A DNA stretch of 64,000 nt from Dicyema japonicum (GCA_011109175.1 RDEW01000059.1:124001-188000), one strand, 5' to 3'. Positions 44,040 through 55,570 are shown, numbered from the stretch's first letter. Notes: generated from the sequence alone by a model not told the origin. Made by a program: numbers and translations.

Positions 44040-44940
44040 GAACCAACAGAGTTAACTAATTTGAGATACCACTTTTGCTATACATCTTTGGATACGCGCT
44101 GAAAGTCGTTTCCATCCTCCCCCGTTACTCGCAACCGCCCTCAGATCATCCAGATCCTCTCCTCCTGTTTTCAGTTTTCTTCCTATGCAAGTGAGTTCTT
44201 TGTCGAGCGTCGAGGCAACGTTGTTTTGTTTAATACAGAAAAGTATGATTCCATCGCCTGATGCCATTTCCGAAGCTCTTAGGATATGTCCAAAAAGCTG
44301 CCATTTCGCCGAAGTAACTTTATTCCCAATCTTTGTTGTTTAAGTAATTCTATATAGATCGTTGATGGTCATCCGTTTTGGCAGTAGATTCCCAGAAATC
44401 GTAGTTCTCTTCTGTAGAAAGAGTTGAGGTTCTCCAGTTCTTTGGTAGTTATACTCCAGGTCCCCGCGTTATAAAGTAGAATTGGTTGGATAAAGAAGTT
44501 GTAAAACCGAATTCAAAGGCGAGTGTCTATGTATTTTCGTAGCATCCAGATCACCCACAATTTTTTTGAAAGAAGCAACCGCCCGAACTTTCCTGTGAAT
44601 AACGTCCTTTGAGTCCCCGAGGAGAGATCCAACTTTCTTGCATGTTCTCCACTTTTCTTCGTTTCTCGTCGTGCAACGGGATATGCTAGTTCTTTCCGTT
44701 TTGTCTGGGTTTACTACCAGGGACCAGTCCTCCAACTATTGAGGGATCACTTTTAGTATAGTTCCCAGTGTATCCCTATCCCGGCAGAAGAAATCAACAT
44801 CATCGGCGTAGATTACTTCTATCATGTTAGTGAAACAATTCTTTTCCCGGAGAGGGCTTAAAGCTGCTATCCATGTATTAAAAATATGGATTATTTATTA
44901 CGTCCCTGTCACAACTCGGGACATTTTTATAAATCCTCCC
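44040..44940 (-). mobile_element. RTE-like LINE, reverse transcriptase C-terminal part
   Basis: Minus order: EVIYADDVDFF near 44800, EDWSLVVNPDKTERTSISRC, KKVGSLLGDSKDVIHRK, LLYPTNSTL (deleted around LLYN), then RKLKTGGEDLDDLRAVASNG. It converges tail to tail with the copy at 43.1-44.0 kb. Its 3' end (TGGTATCTCAAATTAGTTAA, CTCTGTTGGTTCTGCGGACA, TTGCTAATAATTC) differs from the other RTE copies and instead resembles the tail of family R at 40.4 kb. Confidence 0.8.
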
Positions 44941-45305
44941 TAAGGGGACTATACTGTTCTCCTCTTTCCTAAAATTCGCCTCATGATATTTCAAAGTAAA
45001 AAATATTTATGACTTTCTTGAAAAGATTTTGTCAGTCCTGGGACATGAGAGATCTATGGAACGCCCACCAATTGCGGCTGGGTGATTTTAGGCCACTGGC
45101 CTTCTATTTATTAGTGAAACTGGTGTAACCAATTAATTACTGGTAAACAAATTACTCATAAAAAGATTAAAATATGAATTATTGTTTGTTACGCGCATAT
45201 TCACAACGTTTGTTGATTTATCTTGATTGTATCTATAGAAAGTGAAAGAGTAGGGATTATACATAGCAACTTTTTTATAACCCAAAATCACTGACAGTTA
45301 ATTAA
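44941..45305. other. Unassigned spacer
   Basis: No feature recognised. Confidence 0.3.
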
Positions 45306-45309
45306 AGGA

Positions 45310-46245
45310 ACTAATTAATTAGGTGATTCCGACAACTCTGAAGAAGCTCCTTAACTTTTGTTGGACTTTTGATCCAGCACGAATAGGGCATGAGGCAGTG
45401 TTTCCCATATATTTCTTCGGCTTGGTGTATTTTCTATTTTTGCTTGTAAGGGTGGAATGGTCTTTCTGTGGTAGGCACTTCAGTTTCGTGATTTCCTGTC
45501 ATTGAGGGTAACTAATTGTTCTAGTTGAGAGAGGACCTGAAACCCCCTCTCAGTACTTTTTGGCTAGAGATGATATTTTGCATTTAGGTCTCCGCAGATT
45601 ATCACATTTTCAATCTTTTGCAATTCGGTTAGTTTTTGGGAGTAATGTTTCATACTGGGACATGGTGGCGGGATGTAAATATTTACAAATGTATACCTTG
45701 TGTGGTTTATTTTCACCAAGACGGAAGTAAGTTCGATGTGATTATCATCTTCAAACAGATATGTGTCTGAGCGGAAGTATCGGAGAATGTAATAGATTTG
45801 TGTATGAGTATGAGAACACCGCCTCCTCTGTTTGAATTCGGTCGATCACGGCGGAGAATTGAGTAGTCTTTGTAGTGTGGAATCGCTGACTTTCTTGATA
45901 GTTTCGTTTCCTGTAGCATGGCAATATCAAATTTTTGGTAAGCTAGAAATGCAAAAAGTTTATTTTATTTGTGTGTGAGGCCGTTTATGTTGAATTGTAT
46001 GATATTAAGAAATTTCCCGTTCTTATGGGGCCCGGGGTTCTGTTTGATGTCCCCAGCTAGGATTAGGAGTAGCCAATACGATCTTTGGAGCGAAAGCTAC
46101 GCGCCCGCTCAATAGCTGCCATTATTCAGTCCGACTTCCCAGAGGTCGTTGAAAAAGTTGACAGGAGAATAGTTGTGGTTTTTTAGTTGCCAGTTTGATA
46201 CTAGTATCCAATTTTCTCCACGTGAAGGTGAACCACATGAAAATT
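45310..46245 (-). mobile_element. Jockey/CR1-like LINE 5' part with altered 2A-like motif
   Basis: Reading minus from 46236: ATGTGGTTCACC..., a leader, then LLILAGDIKQNPGPHK (46026-46065), NIIQFNINGLTHK and MLQETKLSRKSAIPHYKDYS. RPNSNRGGGVLILIHKSITF follows, then a partial endonuclease with GDLNAKYH near 45570. The NPGP core is intact but the acidic residue of DxExNPGP is lysine. The reverse transcriptase is missing and the 3' end (near 45310, AATTAATTAGGTGATTCC) is joined directly. Confidence 0.75.
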
Positions 46246-46560
46246 TACCTCACGCTGGCGACTTTTCGGACGTGTTCTGAGAATGGACGAAGTGATTCCT
46301 GGAAGATTACTATTCAAATCACGGAATTGAATTTCGAGCTCGGCCTAGATGTACGCTTCCACTCTGCCTGAATAACGATTACCCACGAATTGGCTTTCAA
46401 CTCAAAACTAGATACGATCTTGAGGATATTCGTAAACGCGAGAGGAACAGAGTTATATGGAGAGGGCTGACTGGGAGGATAGTCGAGTGTACGGCACGAG
46501 CGAAAACCTAGGCATTTTACGTGCTTATGGCAACGCGGAATACTATTACTAACTAACCAT
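46246..46560 (+). mobile_element. RTE-like reverse transcriptase C-terminus
   Basis: RRARPRCTLPLCLNNDYPRI-like text with RYDLEDIRKRERNRVIWRGL matches the GRPRxxLP...DLxxIRxxAxNRxxWxR end of RTE-like elements. Preceded by RLFGRVLRMDE in another frame. Short, 5'-truncated. Confidence 0.6.
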
Positions 46561-46599
46561 CTCACTGCCTCCTCAAATTTTCCGCTGTAATGCCTGCAG

Positions 46600-47205
46600 C
46601 GTAGAGCACATAATGGGAGTTACCTTTCATAATCGAGAGCCCAATGTTCTGGAAAAGCCATCTCATCATTCTAGGTTCACCCTTCCGCTTCCCTACAAGT
46701 TGTCCGATTAACCTGACGTGTTAGGGTCAATAACTACAGGCATCTCAACGGATATCGGCTAAAAAACGAACTGGCCCACGGTGCTGTGGTACTTCCTCCT
46801 TTTCATATATTCAGCAGTGCTCGTTGCGTAACCCGCTCGCAACGATGACTTAAACAAATTCCCAATTAGAAAAAGTATGCTTACACGTTGAATCACAAGG
46901 CAAGACACCTCCCTTGGCTTCATGGCATTGTTGTTACGCCAACCGGCCTATTGCCACCATTCCTGTCAAGACCGACGGGTTCCAGAAAGCAACACGGCGT
47001 CTTCGATAGCTCTCATAACAGTTGTGTTTAACATGGTGTGACGACGAAATCTCCCGGAGCTCCGTCTGCGTGACAAGGGGTATAGTCTTTTTTCTGTAAA
47101 CAACTCACCACATCGACATCGTTGTTCCAACCAGACTTCAAAGTCTAGCAGAAGAGCAACGCAGATTATATTCCCGTCAAACAGAATATCAGAGAACAAA
47201 AACTC
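46600..47205 (-). mobile_element. Family R LINE, endonuclease domain remnant
   Basis: QRCRCGELFTEKRLYPLSRR (the second-half ligand cysteine is now arginine), SSGRFRRHTMLNTTVMRAIE, then frameshifted remains of the RPDG and ETSGVIG blocks down to 46600. The order is as in the 31.7 kb copy. It abuts the 3' end of the Jockey-like element at 47.22 kb. Confidence 0.78.
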
Positions 47206-47221
47206 AAGGTAGGTTAGGACA

Positions 47222-49175
47222 TTATTTAATAACCCCGAAAAGGAACACCAATAAAGAAGGAGTAATTCAACTAATTAAGTGATCCGGTACGCCTCAAACA
47301 GGATCGTTTTTCCTGTGTTCCTCCAGAGTACCCACGGCTTTCCTGAATAAACGACGATCATCTTTCATTAGGGTTTGAAGAGGAGTGGGGTTTTTCCCCA
47401 AATTTCGTGTATTTGAAGCCTTCAGCCTTGAATGGAAGAAACGACTTGTTTCTTGGCCACACAGACAGATGAAGCCGGAGCCATTATTTTTGATTGCGGC
47501 GTGGTCAAGCATTGGAGGGAAAAGATCGGGGGGTAGATTCGTTTGACGTGCTTGTTTTCCAATTAGGGTATTGATCTTGAGTGAATTTGATATCGAAGCT
47601 CCATAGGCCCATGAGGCACAGGCGTACTCAATCGTCGGTTTTAGGAGTTGATTAAACACGACGAGGGCGCATTCCTGTGAAGGTTTGGACTTCAAGAGCG
47701 GTTTGATAATATTAAGTTTCCTGAGACCCTTTGTCATAACGTTCTTCACATGTTGAGAAAATGACATCAAAGGGTCAAATGTCACTCCCAGGATAGTTGG
47801 ACGAGTCTGTAGTGGTAAGGAGTCTCCAAAAATGTTCAAATCAAGTGTATGTTTTTCTTTTCTGTCCGTGGTGAAGATTGTATATGTTGATTTGTCCCTG
47901 GATACGGAGAGACGATTCAACTTCAACCAGGCTCCCAGGTAGTCAATATGTGACTGAAGCTCTGATTTTGCTGTACCCACGTATTTGTTCCTGCTAGCGA
48001 TGATTAGGTCGTCAGCATAAGTGAGAAGCATTGAATCTGGTCCTCCAGGGCAGGGTAAATCGTTGAGGAACAAGTTGAATAATGCCGGAGAGAGGGGCGA
48101 TCCTTGAGGGACGCCATTTGGTAGGAGACGGGACCTCGATCTTGCGTGGCCTATACAGACACGTCCTCTTCTTCCGGAGAGAAAATTAGCTATCCATCTT
48201 TTCAAATCCGTCTGAATGGTGGTGTCAAAAACCTTCTTCGTGAGTAATATTCTCGAGACAGAATCGAACGCCTTCTGGATATCCAAGGAAACCATTATTG
48301 TCCGTAGATGGCGTTTCGGTACGTTGAACCCTTCTGATATAAATTGAGACAGTGAAGTCAAATGTGTTATAGTTGAACGCTCACATATGAAACCATGTTG
48401 AAAGTGGCAGTCGGGCAAATGGGGTTTAATTTTCCAGAGTACGAGTTTCTCCATTAGGCGCGATAATGCGCACGTTAATGAAATTGGACGGTAGAAAGAA
48501 GGTGAGGTTTTCGGTTTTCCTGGTTTAAGGATCGGTATTATAAGTGAGTTTTTCCATTTGCATTGGATGACGTTTATGTTAGAAGACAAATTAAAAATTG
48601 ACGTAATTGAATTGATTGCAGCATTACCAAAGTGTTTTAACAAAATTCCCGGATGCCGTCAGGTCCACACGTAAAAGATCTCTTCATCGATCTTATAGCC
48701 TGTGTGACCTCGGCATGCGTAAATAGATTGATCCATGAAGTAGGTTTAGACACTAAATTCCAAAAGTGACAAGAATGGGATTTCGAGAAGTCCTTGTGAC
48801 TTATGGATGCGTAATATTTCATTAGGTTGTTAGCTTGCACAGTATTTGGAGCAGAAAAAGATTCTGATACATCTGATAAGTTTAGCTTGATTCGACGAAT
48901 AGTTTTCCATAAAAGACTCGTGGATTTCATATGTCCAATAGATGATAATAGGCGCTTCCACGCCCTATTTTTCTTTTCTCTGATGAGTTTTGTAATTCTC
49001 TGATTTAAACATTTTATATTTTCCAAATCAGAAGAGGTTTGCAGATGATTCATCTTCAGGGAGTTTCTTTGTTTGACGAGGAGACGAGTCTCCGAGTCCA
49101 GAGTAGGCTTGTAGGATTTGTAAACTGCACGTTGGACAAACAACTTTTCAGCTCGAAGGATTACATGTTCCACAG
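47222..49175 (-). mobile_element. Jockey/CR1-like LINE, nearly intact reverse transcriptase
   Basis: 49173-48637 carries the EN-RT linker ending SFTCGPDGI. 48643-47294 is a 449-codon frame with KPKTSPSFYRPISLTCALSR, FQHGFICERSTITHLTSL, VSLDIQKAFDSVSR (motif A), NGVPQGSPLSPALFNLFLND, LLTYADDLIIASR (motif C), LNRLSVSRDKSTYTIFTTD, ILGVTFDPLMSFSQHVKNV and YACASWAYGAS. The two frames overlap at GPDGI(R/P). One extra C would join them, so a single open frame of about 620 codons is probable. The 5' end is truncated at about 49175, so the endonuclease and any 2A motif are lost. The 3' UTR ends (TAAA)n at 47222. Confidence 0.92.
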
Positions 49176-49353
49176 CTTACTTTTACATCTACGACATCTA
49201 CACATCACACATCTACATTTTGACATCTACGACAGACTTTTAAATCATAATTTTATTGACTTTTCGCTCTCAGACAATATATAAAGCATATTCACTTATT
49301 TATGATAAAAAGTGAGTAATTCTTACTCATTTCGTAGTTTCCGTTATTTATAG

Positions 49354-50322
49354 AACAGGGAATTACAAGGACATTTCATTAATATCGAATGATCAGATTT
49401 GTGACCCCGTATTTGTATTTCTTACTTCTCTTTCGTCACGTGTCACCAGAAATGATATCACTGATCTCTTTTGCAAGGAGAATGGATTCCAGAGGGTAGA
49501 AATTCGACCACCACGATTTAAGGATGATTGGAAGGTCAACGTCTTCCTTCAGTTTGAGCCTGGATTTTCTGTCTCTAAGCTCATCTGTCGAATAAATGAC
49601 GGGGATTTTAGTATCAAGGACAACACAAAGATCAGGGCTTTCAGATCAGTATCCACCACGGATTCCGTGATTATTGTTGATGGACCCAAGTGGGATAGAA
49701 GAGTGGTGTTAAACGATATTATGCGTGCTATTGAAATTGCCACTCATTATGAGAGTATTTTTGAGGATGTAATGATATCCTCAAATCAATACTCTTTGAT
49801 GAGTCGGATATGTCAAATTTGGAAGTAAAAGATCTGTGAAGGTGACGTGTTTGTGTATTATTAGATATTGGATAAAATATTGTTATATTTAAGAATAGTC
49901 CACTCATATGGCTATTATGGGGAAGTTAAATACACACAGGAATTTTCCTTTTCCCAACCATTGTCAGTAATACACGTGCTGAGACTTTCGTGCAAGTATG
50001 CTGTTTATTCTGATGATTTGATAAGTAATTGTGTGCTTAATGTAAGACGACTGGATGGATAGAATGAACAGAAGGAAATTGTGTAGCAGAGTGAGTGACG
50101 AGGAGGGAGCTAGACTAGGATTGATGGTTGAGGAAGGTTATGTCCGATATTGTAGGGAAATTGATAAATTTTATAGTTGAGGATTGTCAAAAGGTTGAAG
50201 AAGGAAAGAGTGATGAACTCTCTAAGATTCAAGACTTTGTGTATAAGAACATAAAAAGGAAGTATGGGAGTAATATTGAGACATTGTGCGATTATGTTAG
50301 TGGTGGTGTTATTTTAGATTAA
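49354..50322 (+). CDS. SRRT/ARS2 (Serrate) homologue, C-terminal half
   Basis: ARS2 links the nuclear cap-binding complex to RNA processing and decay. From 49354 an open exon gives DPVFVFLTSLSSRVTRNDIT, GFQRVEIRPPRF, VNVFLQFEPGFSVSKLICRI and RRVVLNDIMRAIEIATHYES. These match ARS2 RRM blocks GFMRVALSEP, VNIKEICWNL and IVRNDIKLAAKLIHTLD. Then come LDKILLYLRIVHSYGYYGEV (human LDKLLLYLRIVHSLDYYNTC), DLINDWMDRMNRRKL, SDEEGARLGLMVEE and a C-terminal DFVYKNIKRKYGSNIE (human EFVRKHIFNKHAEKIE). Introns at 49842-49864 (23 nt), 50025-50046 (22), 50137-50155 (19). Another between 49760 and 49810 is unresolved. The zinc-finger cysteines before FVxKHI are absent. The N-terminal half is not seen; the Jockey-like LINE at 47.2-49.2 kb sits where it should be. 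Stop TAA at 50320. Confidence 0.85.
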
Positions 50323-50498
50323 ATACTTTAATAATTTTGTGTTTTGGCGGCTATCAACGCAGATTGATAGAAGCGATCTAAGAGTGATTAAACTAGACCC
50401 CTTGTTCCGGATTGCCACGTGGTCCAGTAATGGGGGGAATAGTTGGGCAGAGAAATTAGTTAAGCGACTATTTTTACTCTTAAAGAATTAAAGATGTA
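50323..50498. other. Downstream flank of the SRRT gene
   Basis: No feature recognised. Confidence 0.3.
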
Positions 50499-50499
50499 G

Positions 50500-50965
50500 A
50501 GGTTCGAAAATGAAATTCCATGAGCTCAGGAGACTCAGCCATACTTCAACGTCTGCTTTAAGACGACATTATTGTGACGCCTGGATCCTGGAGTTTAGAA
50601 ATGATCTAATAATGCCGAGTTTCCGGAGATCCTTTGCCAAAACGTCCTTCACATGTTAGGGAAAAGAAAACAGGGGGTCCAAGGTCACCCCTAATATTCT
50701 TGGATGTCTCTGCATAGGAATAATATTTCCATAAAGACTGTTTTTTAGAGTTTCCCTTTACTCCATCGATGTAGAAGTGGTATATGAAGATTTTCCGTGG
50801 ATATGGAAAGTCGGTTCGAAGGCAGCCAAGCTTTAGGTCGTTCATGTGTGACTAAAGTTCTGATTTTGTATCTGTTTCTGCTTGCAATAGTTAAATCGTC
50901 AGCATATGTTAGAAATATCGAATCAACCTTTGGATCAGAGGATTAGGGATTATAAATTCTTTTAA
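50500..50965 (-). mobile_element. Jockey-like reverse transcriptase remnant
   Basis: From about 50920 minus: LTYADDLTIASRNRYK (motif C; compare LLTYADDLIIASRNKY at 48 kb), then, in alternating frames, LHIPLLHRWSKG and a remnant of the ILGVT and NVMTKGLRKL blocks. Short and decayed. Confidence 0.7.
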
Positions 50966-50999
50966 ATCAAAATATAAAACAACGTGGCGGTCTTGTGGT

Positions 51000-53990
51000 G
51001 AGTAATTGTATCATCATGGAGCGTCGTTCCTATAATGGAGCAACACACATTACACCCAAGAGACTGGACACTATATGCGGTTATGCTAATGCACGTAAAT
51101 ATGGACTTTTCTGCTCGTCTGCGGTGACTTTTTCCACTTTGGATGCATAAAGATGTCTCAGCGGGCAGCGTGCTCGTTCTGCCTGTGGAACTGCAGTGTC
51201 TGCATGGGAACTGGTCGGAAAACCCAGAGGATCATTCCAAATAGCACGTCGAACCAACTGACCCTCTAGACTTCAATGATGTGGACAACCTCTTGCTCTT
51301 CTTGTCGGATCTAAAAAGCCAGGAAGATCCCAATCAGGATCCAAAGACCAGTCCGGATCCCCGCGGCTACATGCCTGGCTCTGCAATTGACGATGCTCTC
51401 ACGTCTGACGACCTGGAGGCATGGCTAAAATTCCTCAGTTTTGCTCCGATGGCCCTTGGAATTCCATTTATCGACTCAAAGAGATCAACGGAATACAGAT
51501 GAAAGCACGACACTTGAGAACTCCCTTTCCTCAAAAATGAAGAACATCTAGGTTTTCTATGTGCATTTTCTCACCAAGACGGAAGTCAATAAATCGAGAC
51601 ATTCTGAATCCAATCCTCCGGTTTATTTGAATGGCCCGGAGAAACTTGAAAAGAGAGTGAACCGCAAACTAATCGAAGGCGACGTCCGAGCGGCGTTGCG
51701 CGTCGTCGCCAGCGACGAAACTGTTATGGCTGCGACGCCTGAGGTGCTGGATTTACTCAGACAAAAACATCCATGTGTCCGGCAGATTACCGCTCATTCG
51801 TGCCTCCGGGAAATTTGTCAAATGACCGTCAACGTAGGCGAAGTGCGACGCGGCATTTCGTCGTTTGCGGCGAGTAGCAGTGGAGGTATCGATGGCTTGC
51901 GGCCGGAATCACATCAAGGATCTTACGGCGGAGGCTACTGCAGAAGATGGCTGCAACATTGTCAAATCATTTTAGAAAACTGGTTATGCGTATTTTGAAC
52001 GAAGATATTTCCCCACGCAAGGGAGCTTTTTCAGTGCACATTACTGGCCTTAAAAAACCTGTAGGTGGGGTCCGCCCCATGCGGTCGGCAATTATTTCAG
52101 AAGACTGACAGCGAAAATCGCATGCAGCATTGTCTGTCCGAGAATATCTGAAGAATTTTCCCCCTTCTAACTAGGGAGTTGGTGTATGGAACGGATGCGA
52201 GGCGGCAGTGTACGCTGCGAGGTGTTTTTTGGACAGAAAGACGAACAAAACCCATACATTGGGGTCAAGCTGGACATCTGCAATGCCTTCAATACACTGA
52301 GGAGGGATCAAATTCTCGAAACTACAAGCAAACGAGCCCCGGAATTATTCTACTTGTTTTCCTCGCTTACGGAACCAATTCTTTACTGGTTTTCGGGGAC
52401 AAGATTATCGGTTCGGAGACCGGAGTTTAACAAGGGGACCCACTTGGTCCACTACTCTTCGCTCATGACATCGATGAAATTGTCCGCTCTATAAACACAC
52501 AACTTAACCTTTGGTATCTCGATGACGCCACAATTGGAGGGCCGTGGAGAAAAGTACACGACGTTCTGTCACATGTCGTGCCGGCAGTACGAAACCTCAG
52601 ACTTAAGAAATCGGAGCTAATAAATATCACATACTCGGAGAGTGATTTCATCAACGTGGTCGAGTCTTTTAACTCGGTACTACCTGGAATCACTGTCGTA
52701 CCCAGGGAGCGGACATACTTTCTTGGGTGCCCACTTGATGCAAAGGAACTGCGGAGCCATCTACAAACAAAAAAGGATGAACTCTCCAGAGTCACGGAGA
52801 GACTCTCCTTACTCGATGGTCATACAGCGTTCTTCCTTTTGAAGAATAGCATCCGCTTGCCCAAACTCCTATATGCTCTCCGATGTTCTCCTGCTTCAAA
52901 CATCGTGACATCCTCCTGTCACTGAATAGAACATTGAGAAATCAGCTGAATTGCTTCTAAACATCCACTTTGAAGCGCCGAGTTGGAACCAATGCAAGTT
53001 TCCTTCACGCCTCGGAGGAACGGGTCTCAGGTCGGCGCTGGAGATCGCCTATCCAGCATATGTGTCATCGCTCTCAAGTGGAAACCTTTTGGTCCAAGAA
53101 ATCCTACGTTTACAACCGGACTTCTTGGGAAAGAGTCTTCGACAAAGCTCGTCGCGAGTGGTGTGAAACTGGTTTGGATATGCCGAACGATCCTTCGAGG
53201 CAACGTGACTGGGATGATATTTACTCCAAGAATATCTTTGACGTGCTAAAGTCTGAGGCCAACCAGCATCGTCTTGCATGCCTCGCATCCGCGTCAACCA
53301 TAGGAGCGGAGCGTGGCTGGATGCACTCCCGTGTTCCTCCCTGGGGACCCTTTTGGAAATGATTGTATTCGGGTTGAGATCGCACAACACCTGAGAGTTG
53401 ATGTTTGCGTCGAACACCAATCTCGCTGTGGAGGGATCGTCAATGCCAAAAGGCTGCACCCGCTCTCGTGCAAAAGGAGTGCGGGCAGAGCACCCGCCAT
53501 GCAGCTATGAACAACATTGTCATGCGAGCTCTTGAAGCGGCAGGCTTCCCGGCAGTATTGGAGCCTGTGAGATTGGACGAGATGGGAAAAGACCGGATGG
53601 GTTAACTATCTTTCCGTTCACTGAGGGAGAGTACTGTTGTGGATTCTTTCTCGAACTCGATGATACTCAGCTCGGCGCAGTCTGCTCGGCAGCCAATCTG
53701 GCCGAGGAAATCAAGATTAAAAAATATGGCGAAATTGGAGACCGCTACCGTTTTGTACCGGTAGCAATCGAGACGTCTGGTGCGGCCGGAATATTACATC
53801 CTCTTTCCTAAAGGAAATCGAGGGGAAATTAGCCCACCGCAAGAAAGACGTGCGGAAGCGGTCTGGCTGAGGCAACAAATTGGTATCGCAGTTATCCGCG
53901 GAATCGCTTATTCCGTGATGTCGCAGCCGCTCTCCCCCATTAAAAAAATTTCCCACCGAATTGGTTTTTTTCAGTTCTTCTGATAGGTCT
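51000..53990 (+). mobile_element. Family R LINE, nearest to full length (about 3 kb)
   Basis: GC-richer than its surroundings. Plus-strand order: a cysteine-containing N-terminal region (51040-51240), DVRAALRVVASDETV, TPEVLDLLRQKHPC, VRRGISSFAASSSGGIDGLR, KPVGGVRPMRSA, VKLDICNAFNTLRRDQIL (motif A), TGV-stop-QGDPLGPLLFA (TAA replaces the expected CAA codon at 52429-52431), LNLWYLDDATIGGPW (motif C), RTYFLGCPLDAKELRSHLQT, AFFLLKNSIRLPKLLYALRC. The nuclease follows: SRCGGIVNAKRLHPLSC, KRSAGRAP, HAAMNNIVMRALEAAGFP, RPDGLTIFPFTEGEYCCGFF, VPVAIETSGAAG. At least five frameshifts and one nonsense codon. A single ORF of about 900 codons ending in a restriction-like endonuclease is inferred. The QQGDPLGP and W-YLDD signatures suggest a CRE/R2-side lineage, but I cannot fix the clade. 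Confidence 0.88.
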
Positions 53991-54057
53991 TTTCGAAATT
54001 CGTAGTAGATTTTTAAACCTTATGGACATGTACTAAAAATATTATCTTCTAGAGAAT

Positions 54058-55375
54058 TCATGATGTATATGATTTTTTGGATTCATATCCATCATAAGTG
54101 ATTCTGTCTTGAATAATATCTGTCGAATCCATTATCATAACATCTGCTATCACGTCATTTATTAATTCTTTGTCCAACTGTACATTTTCCGAAATTTTTG
54201 ATCTGTTTTCGTTAATTTTCTGCCAGCAATTAATTATCGTTGTCTCTGGCATCATTTTCCATGCCTCCCCGACAACTGTAATGACTTGTCTAAGATTGAT
54301 ATTATTCAGATTCAAATCAGAGACCTGTTCTTTCTCAAATATGGGGGTAAAATCAATCAGTTTATTGAAGTAGAGGGACTTGAAAAATTTTATTATTCCC
54401 ATATCTAAGGGTTGAATTAAAGCGGTCGTATTTTTTGGAAGAAAAAGTAAATGAACATTGGAATATTCTGTATTTCTGTGACAGCTCGCATTATCCAGTA
54501 CTAAAACAATTTTCTGTTTTCTTTGATCATTTCTTGATTTACTTTTCATAACCATTTCGTAATAATATCACTAGTCATCCACGAATTTTTTAAGGCAGCA
54601 TATAGTACTCCGTGATCCTCGGCGTTAAAATTTTTTAAACACCGAGGAGATTTGAATTTTCCGATTAATAGAGGTTTTAAATTTTCACCAAGTGCATTAC
54701 AACAAAGGAGAAGGGAACCTTTTCTTTTTAATTCCATTGCATTTGTCATTAAATTGAACAAAAGATTTCGACGGCGTTCGCTTTATGTATAAAGCTGTTT
54801 CGTCACAGTTGAAAATATTTTCACTTCCTAGTTTCCAAACAGTTGTCATAATTAGAAAAAATTGGATGCTGAAGAAAGATCAGACGAATTCTTTTTTCCA
54901 CTTATAGTTTTGAATAGCAACTCGTGCCTTTTCTTGAACCGGTCGAGCCATCCATTTGATGCCTTAAATGATTCATAATTTATTTTTGTATAAATTTTTT
55001 TTGCAATGAGTTTTAATATAGTTCCAGAGATTGGAAGAAATTCATCTCTCAAACGTAGAAAAGTTTCAAAAACTAATCTATCTAGTCTAGACGATTTATC
55101 TTTTGTAGAAGATTGATTATTTGGATCGCATGATTCCTTGTTTCGATCGCATTCAGTTAATCCCACGGGAAAATAATAAACCAAATTTTGTTTAATGCGA
55201 GAAATAGTACCTGTAATTAATAATTATTTAAAAAATACCTTTGCTCGTTTTATACTTTTTAGCAAGATCTCTTTCTGAAAATTGACCACGTTTTATATTT
55301 TAGCGATTTTAATTTTTGTTTCAAATTAATCTTTGAATTCCTTTTAGGAACCATACAAGAATCAAAATAAACACG
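54058..55375 (-). mobile_element. Tigger/pogo-like DNA transposon with a 28-nt intron
   Basis: Minus order: a basic N-terminus (MVPKRNSKINLKQK), a CENP-B-type helix-turn-helix RGQFSERDLAKKYKTSK. An intron at 55211-55238 joins the latter to GTISRIKQN. A second DNA-binding domain follows (SGTILKLIAKKIY, FKASNGWLDRFKKRH). The DDE domain has FNCDETALYIKRTPSKS (first D), CNALGENLKPLLIGK, VLDNASCHRN (second D), LPKNTTALIQPLDMGIIKFF (third acidic position) and VVGEAWKMMPETTIINCWQK. Frameshifts near 55325, 54845 and 54545 split the frame. The intron is GT-AG, 28 nt, and restores the helix-turn-helix exactly. Inverted repeats not located. Confidence 0.9.
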
Positions 55376-55570
55376 TTAAATAATATTAATATTTAATAAT
55401 TAATAAATAAAATAACATTTTGTAATTAAATAAATTAAATATATGCCCCAAACCGGGGTCATCAAAAATAAATAATATAATGAAAATTGACTGTTCAAAA
55501 AAACTGCCCCTAAACGCGGGAGTGCCCCAAAAACCGAGGGTTGACCATCCCTGGGGTCTGCCCCAAACCG
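55376..55570. other. AT-rich flank with repeated CCCCAAACCGGGGTC
   Basis: GCCCCAAACCGGGGTC occurs at 55443 and 55560, with related words between. It could be a transposon subterminal repeat. No coding content. Confidence 0.4.
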
